Below are positions 17,796-24,546 of a DNA stretch of 46,959 bases, one piece after another. The translations under genes were made by a program, and so were the position numbers. How positions within the stretch are numbered: position 1 is the stretch's first letter; each line of letters starts with the position of its first letter. The DNA comes from Desulfurellaceae bacterium (GTDB lineage: Bacteria > Campylobacterota_A > Desulfurellia > JAGGSF01): NCBI GenBank assembly GCA_023128455.1, contig JAGMDW010000132.1, forward strand, positions 1-46,959, given 5' to 3'. The notes below the pieces were generated by a model. It was not told the DNA's origin. It saw only the letters and a list, made by a program, of their open reading frames with translations, and ran no database searches.

Positions 17796-18885
17796 TTATT
17801 GGAACCACCATGTATTTATGATGATATGGTTCATTTATAGCAGAAAATAGAATGGGTGAGTTTTTATTATTAAATGTTATGGTTGTATGTTCGCTTTGTA
17901 TTAATTTAAGGAAATCTATTACATATTTTCCATTAATTGTAAATTGGATAGTATCGCTAACCCTTACTTCATTTAAGATGTAATCCATTATTTCGCCTTC
18001 CTCGTTATTGGAGGTAAATTTAAGCTGACCCTCCTTATTAGAAGAAATATTAATAAAACCCTTTGGATTTATTATAAGTACTGAGTTAATAGCATCTCTT
18101 AATTCTTTGGTTTTTACAATAATATCTTCTTTTATCTCTGGTATAATGGCTTTATAATCTGGAAATACAGCTTGTATTAATCTTATTTGTATTTCCTTGT
18201 TATTATGGTCAAAATATATATTTTTATCACTTATATTTATTGTAATTTTCCCATTTTCTAATAAATGTTGCAGTAGAGTTGTTCCATCAATATCTATTAG
18301 AAATTGTGCTTCGTTTAACTCTTCTTCACTATCTAATTCTGCTTTTTTTGTTTCTTCTAACCTATAACCATTTGTAGCAATAGTTGTAATATTATTTTCC
18401 GTTAATTTAAAGAATATACCGTTATACTCTTGGTTTATGTTGTTTTTACCTGAGGAAAAAGCGGTAAAATAGATGAGTTTTTTAATTGTTTCGCTTTCAA
18501 TTATTGCTACCCTTTTTTTTTCTTCTTTTATAGGTTTTGGATACAGAGTTTCATCTTCTCTTTTTAATTGAGCTTTAAAATGGGAACTTAGAATATTTAT
18601 CGTTTTATCTGTTATGTTTAGTTTGGTGTGTTCTTCTGTAATTTGCTTTACTGTATTGTATAGTTTTTCTGTATTTAGACACAATGTTAGTTGTTGAGTG
18701 TCAGCTTCTGAGATTTTTATTACCGTTTTGAATTTTGTAGTGAGATTGGTTGAACTTAAAGATACTTCATCTCCATCTATTTCTATGAGAGTGGAACTAA
18801 AGATTGAGTTTTTATCTTTGGATGCAGTTAGTGATAAATTGTACAATGTTTTCTTTAGTTCTTTTGTCGATAATTCAATAAACAT
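17788..18885 (-). CDS. dnaN: DNA polymerase III sliding clamp (beta subunit)
   Basis: A 365-residue ring clamp that tethers polymerase III to DNA. It shows the three repeated clamp folds without one strict motif; marks include the N-terminal ELSTKELKKTLYNLSLTASK, SSTLIEIDGDEVSLSSTN, VFPDYKAIIP in domain 2, and the C-terminal HHKYMVVPIND, equivalent to the usual YVVMPMRL-type end that lines the partner pocket. Position between dnaA and gyrB confirms it. Start ATG has AGGAG about 7 bases upstream. The 126 bases before it, after dnaA, may hold a weak separate promoter. Confidence 0.95.
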   Translation of the reverse strand: MFIELSTKELKKTLYNLSLTASKDKNSIFSSTLIEIDGDEVSLSSTNLTTKFKTVIKISEADTQQLTLCLNTEKLYNTVKQITEEHTKLNITDKTINILSSHFKAQLKREDETLYPKPIKEEKKRVAIIESETIKKLIYFTAFSSGKNNINQEYNGIFFKLTENNITTIATNGYRLEETKKAELDSEEELNEAQFLIDIDGTTLLQHLLENGKITINISDKNIYFDHNNKEIQIRLIQAVFPDYKAIIPEIKEDIIVKTKELRDAINSVLIINPKGFINISSNKEGQLKFTSNNEEGEIMDYILNEVRVSDTIQFTINGKYVIDFLKLIQSEHTTITFNNKNSPILFSAINEPYHHKYMVVPIND

Positions 18886-18958
18886 ATTTTCTCCTATTAT
18901 TTCTATTATAATATTTATTAAAAAGATAGTAGTCGTAGTAAGGGGGTGTGTTTTTGTT

Positions 18959-19012
18959 TAAATGTGTTGTTAATTTATTGTATATGGGATTGTTATTGTT
19001 TGTAAATGTGTT
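18959..19012 (+). repeat. two direct copies of TAAATGTGTT between dnaA and dnaN
   Basis: The 10-base word TAAATGTGTT occurs at 18959-18968 and again at 19003-19012, 44 bases apart, the second touching the dnaA stop codon. The 126-base gap is otherwise T-rich on the plus strand. No consensus TTATCCACA DnaA box is present. Given the altered DNA-contact residues of this DnaA, these words are candidates for a changed DnaA box, but two copies could also be chance in AT-rich DNA. Confidence 0.4.
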
Positions 19013-20301
19013 CATAAGTGTTTGTTTTTTGACATAATGGGTAAGTTTTTTTCTAAATTTTCTATTTCATGTCTAAAAACTTCATCTTTTTGTATTGAAT
19101 TTTCTATTTTTTTAACAGCGTGGATAATTGTTGCGTGACTATTTATATTAAATTTTAATTTAATTTCTGATAGAGAGTGGTTGGTTAGTTTTCTTATTAG
19201 ATATATGGCAATTTTTCGCGGCTTAATAATTTCTTTATTTCTTTTACGGGACAACATATTATCTAATGTAATATGGTAGTTGTCGGCGATAACTTGTTGA
19301 ATATTCTCTATACTTAATTTTTCTTTTTTATAGGCAATCTCTTCACTGAGAACATTTTTTGCGAATTCAATATCTATGGGGTGTTTTATGATTGAGGAAT
19401 AAGCACCGATTTTTATAAGTACTCCTTCTATTTCTCTCACATTTGTATCTATATATTCTGCCAAAAGGTTTATTACATCATTACTTATTTCTATATTATT
19501 AAATTGTGCTTTTCTTTTAATAATAGCTATTCGTGTTTCAAACTCTGGCGGCTGGATATCCACAATAAGTCCCCAATTGAATCGCGATTTCAACCGATCT
19601 TCTATGTCAGGAATAAGAGCGGGGGGATTATCTGAGGTAAGCACGATTTGTCTTTGTCCTTCGTATAGCGTATTAAATGTGTGAAAAAACTCTTCTGCTG
19701 TTCTCTCTTTACCAGAAATAAACTGTATATCATCTATAAGAAGTAAGTCTATGTTCCTATATTTATTTCTAAACTCTGACATTGTCTTATTTTGAATGGA
19801 TGTGATGAGTTCGTTGGTAAATTCTTCACTGGAGATATAAATAATATTTAAATTGTCGTTTATATTATAAGCGTGGTTATGGATGGCATGCAGAAGATGT
19901 GTTTTTCCTAAACCCACTCCGCCGTATATAAATAGTGGATTATAGGCCTCACCAGGATGTTCGGCTACAGCATAACTGGCGGCATAGGCTAATTGATTAT
20001 TGGGACCAACTACAAAATTGTCAAATGTATATTTTTTACTAATATTATCCTTCTTTTTACTTTGTTTCCCTATATACTCACTATTTTTTATCTTTATCTT
20101 TATCTTTTTACCTTTTATTTTCTCTAATATTTTTTCCATCATATCTAAGTAGTGATTTTCTATCCATTTTTGCACAAAAAGATTAGGGACAAAAAGGATA
20201 AGGTTTTCCCCCTCAATTTTTTTCTCTGTAATTTGTGATATCCACACATCACATTCTTTCCCGTATTGCTTGTATAGTTCGTCACATAATTTATCCCACA
20301 T
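19012..20301 (-). CDS. dnaA: chromosomal replication initiator protein DnaA
   Basis: Binds and melts the origin. The 429 residues comprise domain I (1-75), a short linker, an AAA+ domain (YTFDNFVVGPNNQLAYAA at 91-108, Walker A GGVGLGKTH near 127-135, Walker B LLLIDDIQF) and the C-terminal DNA-binding domain IV. The signature helix reads FNINSHATIIHA near 384-395, where typical DnaA has FGGRDHTTVLHA: Arg432, Asp433 and Thr435 (E. coli numbering) are Asn, Ser and Ala. The start matches the domain I alignment (MWDKLCDEL) and has no ribosome site; a strong promoter lies only 8 bases upstream, so the message is probably leaderless. Confidence 0.97.
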   Translation of the reverse strand: MWDKLCDELYKQYGKECDVWISQITEKKIEGENLILFVPNLFVQKWIENHYLDMMEKILEKIKGKKIKIKIKNSEYIGKQSKKKDNISKKYTFDNFVVGPNNQLAYAASYAVAEHPGEAYNPLFIYGGVGLGKTHLLHAIHNHAYNINDNLNIIYISSEEFTNELITSIQNKTMSEFRNKYRNIDLLLIDDIQFISGKERTAEEFFHTFNTLYEGQRQIVLTSDNPPALIPDIEDRLKSRFNWGLIVDIQPPEFETRIAIIKRKAQFNNIEISNDVINLLAEYIDTNVREIEGVLIKIGAYSSIIKHPIDIEFAKNVLSEEIAYKKEKLSIENIQQVIADNYHITLDNMLSRKRNKEIIKPRKIAIYLIRKLTNHSLSEIKLKFNINSHATIIHAVKKIENSIQKDEVFRHEIENLEKNLPIMSKNKHL

Positions 20302-20309
20302 GTTTTTAT

Positions 20310-20338
20310 ATTATATATTTTTGGTGGTTTTTTTTCAA
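20310..20338 (-). promoter_or_regulatory. predicted sigma-70 promoter of dnaA, leaderless arrangement
   Basis: On the minus strand TTGAAA (20338-20333) is followed by a 17-base spacer and a perfect TATAAT (20315-20310). Only 8 bases separate the -10 box from the dnaA ATG, so transcription should begin within a base or two of the start codon. No Shine-Dalgarno precedes the ATG. Confidence 0.75.
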
Positions 20339-20359
20339 GCACGCGAATTGCCTTATAAA
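20332..20359 (+). promoter_or_regulatory. possible plus-strand promoter of the short ORFs
   Basis: TTTTCA (20332-20337), a 16-base spacer and TATAAA (20354-20359) read toward the two short ORFs and the hairpin. The -35 overlaps the dnaA -35 on the other strand, so the two promoters would compete. Weak match; inference only. Confidence 0.3.
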
Positions 20360-20386
20360 AAGCTTCCAGAAAAATTGGAGGTTTTT

Positions 20387-20452
20387 ATGAAAATGGTTGT
20401 CTTTATTAAAAATAAGGAGACAACCTATGGGGTTACTTGCCGTTTATATTAA
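20387..20452 (+). CDS. possible 21-residue leader peptide
   Basis: ATG with a good ribosome site (GGAGG, 5 bases upstream) opens a 21-codon frame beginning MKMVVFIKNK. I recognise no family. Codons 3-13 run through the hairpin at 20395-20425, and the frame overlaps the next short ORF by 26 bases. It lies in the dnaA upstream gap, divergent from dnaA. It may be a leader peptide whose translation opens the hairpin, or a chance ORF. The ribosome site and the hairpin placement are the only support. Confidence 0.3.
   Translation: MKMVVFIKNKETTYGVTCRLY
20395..20425. promoter_or_regulatory. 13-bp imperfect hairpin upstream of dnaA
   Basis: GGTTGTCT (20395-20402) pairs with AGACAACC (20418-20425), and the inner TTATT (20403-20407) pairs with AATAA (20411-20415), leaving a 3-base loop and a 2-base bulge. 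It lacks a T-run on either strand, so it is not a normal terminator. On the plus strand its 3' arm contains AAGGAG, the ribosome site of the second short ORF. Confidence 0.6.
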
Positions 20453-20498
20453 GCATAAAAAAAGGAAGCAAATCCTGGCCCCATCATCCATTAGATAA
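20427..20498 (+). CDS. possible 23-residue basic peptide
   Basis: ATG preceded by AAGGAG at 7 bases, opening a 23-codon frame beginning MGLLAVYIKHKKRKQ, strongly basic in the middle. No family recognised. Its ribosome site is buried in the hairpin at 20395-20425, and the preceding short ORF runs through that hairpin. This is the layout of translational coupling or attenuation. It could equally be chance; conservation in relatives would decide. Confidence 0.3.
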   Translation: MGLLAVYIKHKKRKQILAPSSIR

Positions 20499-20525
20499 AC
20501 AATAGGGCCTCTAAGTAGAAGGGTT

Positions 20526-20831
20526 TTATTTCTTTAAAGTATTCGTATATTCATTTACATCTGCCCACTCTTTATCTGTCATCTTCTTTTGCAAGAATTT
20601 CATCTGTGCTTCTTTTTTTGCCCATTCTTTTTGCTCTTCTACAGTGTAAGCTTCTCCCTTAAAAAGTTTCGTCAATTTGAATGGTTTAGAACCATCTTTA
20701 CCGTGACAGGCTACACACATCCCTTTTCCATAATAGATCGCTTTACCAGCACCTATATCTTGAGCAAAACTCAAAGAAGAAACACCACCCAAAAGCACCA
20801 CTGCTGCTGCTAAACAAATAAGCTTTGTCAT
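20526..20831 (-). CDS. small monoheme c-type cytochrome
   Basis: A 101-residue exported protein: signal peptide about 1-23 (LICLAAAVVLLGG, cleavage after SFA), one haem-binding CVACH at 39-43 in the usual GKxxCxxCHG setting (GMCVACHGKDG), and Met residues in the C-terminal half that could be the sixth haem ligand. It is the last gene of the cytochrome/NrfD operon, 1 base after the NrfD gene. It probably receives or delivers electrons in the periplasm; the partner is unknown. Confidence 0.88.
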   Translation of the reverse strand: MTKLICLAAAVVLLGGVSSLSFAQDIGAGKAIYYGKGMCVACHGKDGSKPFKLTKLFKGEAYTVEEQKEWAKKEAQMKFLQKKMTDKEWADVNEYTNTLKK

Positions 20832-20832
20832 T

Positions 20833-22020
20833 TTACTTTACCTCCTTTTTTTCATATTCCCACGGATCTAAGAATAAAGAGAAAATAATCATCAAGATAA
20901 ACGGTAGAAGCAAAAGGCAAATGCCTACACCTACACCTTCATGTGTTCCAAATACCTCTGAAAAATGGAATGTTCCGAGCAAACTACGAGAAAGTTCCTG
21001 TCCTCCTATAACCACATTCCATCTCATTAAAAGAACAGAACCCAAGACAAATAATGATGCGATGAGCATTAACCCTTGACGCAAGTGTCTTTTACTCCAT
21101 GGTAACACCCATACCAACAGTAAGAGAATGATAAATGGAACCCCTGAACCGATGATTGCTTGCCCCCACACATAACTGCCCATTAGTTCATTTCTTATGA
21201 GAGCGGCTACTGCCGGTGTTGCTTCTATATGTGCATAGAATATCTGTAATACTTCTAATGCCTCAAATACCAAATCAACGATAAGGAAACCGAATAAAAG
21301 ACTGATAAAGGCGTTTACAGTGCCTAACCGCATGGGTTCTTTTTTGATAAACACGCAGCAAATCCAGTACAGTATAAACATCATAGCTACACCAGAGACT
21401 ACCGCTGAAAGCAAAAATATAAATGGCATCAGTGCGGATGCCCACCAGTGATTTGCTTTTATTGAACCAAAGATAAATCCCACATATCCATGCAAGAAAC
21501 AGGCAGAAGGAATGCCGATAATAGCTAATGTATGAGTAACCTTGTGGACACCTTTCATTGCCTTTTCAGAAACATCGTGTGACCCTAATGTCAATATCCG
21601 CAAGACAAATCTACGCAACGATGGTTTTTTACTTTCTGCACCTTCTACGATTTTTTCTCTAAAATTGAACCATATTTCCAGGACTAATATGAACAAATAC
21701 CACAGGTATACGCCACCAAAACCAGCCATGGCAGAAGAAGGATTAGGGGTGCTGAACATTTCAAATCCTCTTAAGTGATGTGTTAAGTGAAATTCAAGAG
21801 GCAATACACAAACGATGAGAAAACCTAAGGAACAAAGGAGTGAAAGACGGGATACAGGTTTGAAGTGCTCATTACCAAATACCTCATAAAATGCTGAAAC
21901 AACAAATGCTCCAGCCACAAGACCTGTTATATAGGGATATATAACCAGCATAAAACTCCACTGTAACCAACCCTCATTGGGATAAATAAATCCTTGTACA
22001 AGACTTAAATCTACTGGCAT
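20833..22020 (-). CDS. NrfD/PsrC-type quinone-interacting membrane protein
   Basis: A 395-residue integral membrane protein with about nine to ten hydrophobic helices, of the NrfD/PsrC/DsrP class that exchanges electrons with menaquinol and passes them to a periplasmic FeS subunit. Family features are the N-terminal FMLVIYPYITGLVAGAF, LPLEFHLTHHLRGFEMF, and the C-terminal RWNVVIGGQELSRS. It starts 1 base into the FeS gene stop and is followed by the cytochrome. Nearest role analogues are DsrP and PsrC; no catalytic molybdenum subunit is in the window. Confidence 0.88.
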   Translation of the reverse strand: MPVDLSLVQGFIYPNEGWLQWSFMLVIYPYITGLVAGAFVVSAFYEVFGNEHFKPVSRLSLLCSLGFLIVCVLPLEFHLTHHLRGFEMFSTPNPSSAMAGFGGVYLWYLFILVLEIWFNFREKIVEGAESKKPSLRRFVLRILTLGSHDVSEKAMKGVHKVTHTLAIIGIPSACFLHGYVGFIFGSIKANHWWASALMPFIFLLSAVVSGVAMMFILYWICCVFIKKEPMRLGTVNAFISLLFGFLIVDLVFEALEVLQIFYAHIEATPAVAALIRNELMGSYVWGQAIIGSGVPFIILLLLVWVLPWSKRHLRQGLMLIASLFVLGSVLLMRWNVVIGGQELSRSLLGTFHFSEVFGTHEGVGVGICLLLLPFILMIIFSLFLDPWEYEKKEVK

Positions 22021-22790
22021 TATCTCACCTCCGAATCAATACCAACATAGGCGACCTTCGCTTCACAACCCAGATCTGGTTTTAATGTAATAATCTTGTG
22101 CTCTTCAATGAATTTGTTTATTTCGCTATTTTCATCTTTTAGGTCACCGAATATTCTTGCCCCCACCGGACATGCTAAAACACAAGCCGGCTCCAATCCT
22201 TTGGTAATACGATGGTAACACCAGGTGCATTTATCCGCACATCCTGCTTCATCGTTCATATACCTTGCACCAAAAGGGCAAGCTGAAATACAGTATCTAC
22301 AACCAATGCAGTAATCATTATCTACTAAAACTACGCCATCTTTGGTTTGATATGTCGCTCCTACCGGACATACCTGGACACAAGGAGGAACTGCGCACTG
22401 ATTACAAAGCTTAGGCACGAAGAAAGCTTTTAAAACCTCTTCTTTCTTGTATTTGTCCGGAAAACTATTATATCCTCCATTTGGTGAATCAACCTTAGGT
22501 TTTTCTTCACCTTTAAGATGTGCATATCTTTCTACCCAACACCGAAAATGATATGGATCTTTTGGAACATCATTTTCCTCTTTACATGCTCTCACACACG
22601 ACCCACACCCTATACACTTTGTAGAATCTATACCAAAACCCCAATAGTGCTTATTCCAATCGTATCCGTTTAACCAATCCTTTTCTTCTTTTGCATTTAC
22701 AGGAGAAGGTTTCAATACAGTGAGATAAACACCAGCGGCTAAAGTAACTGTTCCTGTTGCTTTTATAAAATCTCGTCTTTTCATTTTCAC
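22020..22790 (-). CDS. Tat-exported 4Fe-4S ferredoxin subunit (DsrO/PsrB/NrfC-like)
   Basis: A 256-residue FeS protein with a twin-arginine signal (MKMKRRDFIKATG) followed by a hydrophobic stretch. Four Cys groups support four 4Fe-4S clusters: CIGCGSCVRACKEEN, CNQCAVPPCVQVCPVGA, CIGCRYCISACPFGA and CTWC with CVLACPVGA. This is the electron-transfer subunit of complex iron-sulfur molybdoenzyme-type complexes, here between the NrfD protein and the cytochromes. Its ATG has a strong ribosome site (gaggagg). It follows the tetraheme cytochrome by 4 bases. Confidence 0.92.
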   Translation of the reverse strand: MKMKRRDFIKATGTVTLAAGVYLTVLKPSPVNAKEEKDWLNGYDWNKHYWGFGIDSTKCIGCGSCVRACKEENDVPKDPYHFRCWVERYAHLKGEEKPKVDSPNGGYNSFPDKYKKEEVLKAFFVPKLCNQCAVPPCVQVCPVGATYQTKDGVVLVDNDYCIGCRYCISACPFGARYMNDEAGCADKCTWCYHRITKGLEPACVLACPVGARIFGDLKDENSEINKFIEEHKIITLKPDLGCEAKVAYVGIDSEVR

Positions 22791-22794
22791 CTCC

Positions 22795-23271
22795 TCATTT
22801 ATAATACGCAGGTTTATGAGTGTTTGTATGACAGATTGTGCATGTCATGCCGGGAAAATGTGCATTTTCACCCTTTAATGTTATTTGTGGCATATCCTTC
22901 GGCTTTGAAGGCAACATTTCATGACAGTACATACACTGTTTGGTTACATCTGGCGGTATCTTGCAACCGTGAGAAAGAATAACGCCTTCCTTGGGACGAG
23001 CTACTCCAAGCCCATGACAGGCTCCACACTGCAAATCCCTATGAGCGCTTGATGGCTCAGTAGAACACAAATCATTGTATTCCTGCTCGTGACAGGTTTG
23101 ACAGGTTTCCTTTCCTATGAATTTTGTTTCCTTCGATAGTTGTTTGGATAGGTTAGCTGCCCTATAGTGTCCATACACATTAAAACTTGGTGGTTCGGTA
23201 GCATATTTTACTACTATATAAGCTACAACGCAGATAAGTGCAATCAAAAGGAGCCTTCCTGTAAAGCTCAT
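22795..23271 (-). CDS. membrane-anchored tetraheme c-type cytochrome
   Basis: A 158-residue protein with an N-terminal transmembrane anchor (7-24) and four haem-binding CxxCH motifs: CQTCH 57-61, CGACH 82-86, CMYCH 113-117 and CTICH 144-148. Extra His residues (35, 77, 101, 138, 151) could serve as distal ligands. Two further periplasmic Cys (69 and 103) lie outside the haem motifs. It is the first gene of the four-gene electron-transfer operon and plays the part that DsrJ or NrfB plays in related systems. A ribosome site (aggaagg) precedes the ATG. Confidence 0.9.
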   Translation of the reverse strand: MSFTGRLLLIALICVVAYIVVKYATEPPSFNVYGHYRAANLSKQLSKETKFIGKETCQTCHEQEYNDLCSTEPSSAHRDLQCGACHGLGVARPKEGVILSHGCKIPPDVTKQCMYCHEMLPSKPKDMPQITLKGENAHFPGMTCTICHTNTHKPAYYK

Positions 23272-23301
23272 TCTAACCTCCTTCCTTATAAAATTAGATA
23301 C

Positions 23302-23330
23302 AGTATAGACAAAATATCAATACTTGTAAA
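23302..23330 (-). promoter_or_regulatory. predicted sigma-70 promoter of the cytochrome/NrfD operon
   Basis: On the minus strand TTTACA (23330-23325), a 17-base spacer and TATACT (23307-23302), about 30 bases upstream of the tetraheme cytochrome start. It lies in the 65-base gap after the cinA-like gene, showing that the operon can be transcribed separately. Confidence 0.65.
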
Positions 23331-23336
23331 CAAAAA

Positions 23337-24023
23337 TTAAACCCATTTTTTTAGCTTTTGTTTTGCCTTTTTCACCTCCTCTTCATTTATTGAACTTATT
23401 TTTACAAAAACATTGCCATTTCTACCATAAGAACCAACCCTCACATTATATCTTTTTAGAGTTTCTTTAATAGCAAATATAATTTGCGATTCTTTTTTTT
23501 CTGTCTTCAACCACTCTGTATATATCTTTTCCCCTTGAAAACATCCTTTTATCTTTTCAAACATAGCTTTCATCTCTTTGGGCACGCCAGGCAAAACAAA
23601 TATTCTATCTTCAACGATAAAGCCAGGAGCTACACCCACATCATTTTCTATGAGACTGCACCCCTCAGGTAAATCTGCCATTTTTAGCACATTTTCTATT
23701 CTTGCCTTTTCTTTTATGCCCTTTTCTCTTATTTTTTCTTTTATTGTTTGTTCGGCGATTTTGTCTCTTACAATCTTTTTATTCAAGGCCTGCGCTACGG
23801 CTTCTCTGGTCTTATCATCAGGAGTAGGACCCAATCCACCGGTTATAATAATCTTGCCTCGGTAATTTTGAATTTCATCGGCAACTATAGAAACATCATC
23901 AGGTAAGGTAACAATCTTTTCCGGAATACTGCCTAAATCTGTCAATTTCTTTGCCAGATAGGTAGCATTCGTGTTTTCTATATCTCCGGCCAAAAGCTCA
24001 TCGCCGATACACATTATCACCAT
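23337..24023 (-). CDS. CinA-like protein, molybdopterin-binding-type domain only
   Basis: A 228-residue protein matching the N-terminal half of CinA: MCIGDELLAGDIENTNA at 4-20, IIITGGLGPTPDDKTREAVAQ near 54-74, and VLPGVPKEMKAMFE near 152. The C-terminal nicotinamide-nucleotide amidase domain found in long CinA proteins (about 410 residues) is absent. It follows iorB with a 26-base overlap. Related single-domain proteins are often annotated as molybdopterin-binding, but the biochemical role is uncertain; CinA N-domains can hydrolyse ADP-ribose-type substrates. Confidence 0.88.
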   Translation of the reverse strand: MVIMCIGDELLAGDIENTNATYLAKKLTDLGSIPEKIVTLPDDVSIVADEIQNYRGKIIITGGLGPTPDDKTREAVAQALNKKIVRDKIAEQTIKEKIREKGIKEKARIENVLKMADLPEGCSLIENDVGVAPGFIVEDRIFVLPGVPKEMKAMFEKIKGCFQGEKIYTEWLKTEKKESQIIFAIKETLKRYNVRVGSYGRNGNVFVKISSINEEEVKKAKQKLKKWV

Positions 24024-24546
24024 CTCTCCTGCCTTTCAGAAATATGTTCTTATTCTCCTCTATAGATTTTGTAAAAACCTTTCCAATTGAAGATAACCAT
24101 ATATTTTCCTCAAATGGCAATAGAGGAGAAACAAAACCCGTCATATATGTATTTAAAAAATACATATTTTTGATATTTGTGCAATCAACAATTGTAAACC
24201 CTTTTTTCTGTAAATCTTGCTCTATATCTTCCGGATAATTAGAATCTGCTAATTTTATCTTCATATTTGACGATATAGCAATACCCTCTTTTTTTAAATA
24301 TTTTAAGTATCTTAAGGCTTCTAACATCTCAAAGGAAAGAAGAATGTCGCTTTTACCCATTGGCACTGTTGGTGAATATACCTTATGTGAAAATCTCACG
24401 AAGGTGATTACACTGCCTCCTCTCTGTGCCATACCGTGAACTTCAGACTTTTTTACATCAAAATTAGATAACATTGCGCAAATAGAGATAAGTTCGCCTG
24501 TTTTTAGGATTCCCTGTCCTCCCACACCACAGATTACGACATTCAT
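23998..24546 (-). CDS. iorB: indolepyruvate:ferredoxin oxidoreductase, beta subunit
   Basis: Partner of IorA in oxidative decarboxylation of aryl-pyruvates from aromatic amino acids to aryl-acetyl-CoA, reducing ferredoxin. The start at 24546 (182 residues) begins MNVVICGVGGQGILKTGE, the canonical opening, and overlaps the iorA stop as ATGA; a longer frame from 24579 is unlikely. EVHGMAQRGGSVITFVRF is the gamma/beta-domain motif of 2-oxoacid:ferredoxin oxidoreductases. Together with iorA it points to amino-acid fermentation or assimilation. Confidence 0.93.
   Translation of the reverse strand: MNVVICGVGGQGILKTGELISICAMLSNFDVKKSEVHGMAQRGGSVITFVRFSHKVYSPTVPMGKSDILLSFEMLEALRYLKYLKKEGIAISSNMKIKLADSNYPEDIEQDLQKKGFTIVDCTNIKNMYFLNTYMTGFVSPLLPFEENIWLSSIGKVFTKSIEENKNIFLKGRRDGDNVYRR

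Noticed and set aside
18886..18960. A TATAAT on the minus strand before dnaN as a separate promoter.
   Set aside because: The -10 is good but no acceptable -35 stands 16-18 bases upstream, so I only mention it under dnaN.
20290..20301. DnaA-box-like TTATCCCACA at the dnaA start.
   Set aside because: It has an extra C relative to TTATCCACA and lies in the first codons of dnaA; a single imperfect match is not an origin.
20457..20509. Possible terminator of the cytochrome operon (short stems AGGA/TCCT next to seven T on the minus strand; GGCCC/GGGCC with a 23-base loop).
   Set aside because: Stems are only 4-5 bp and the larger one is not next to the T-run; too weak to call.
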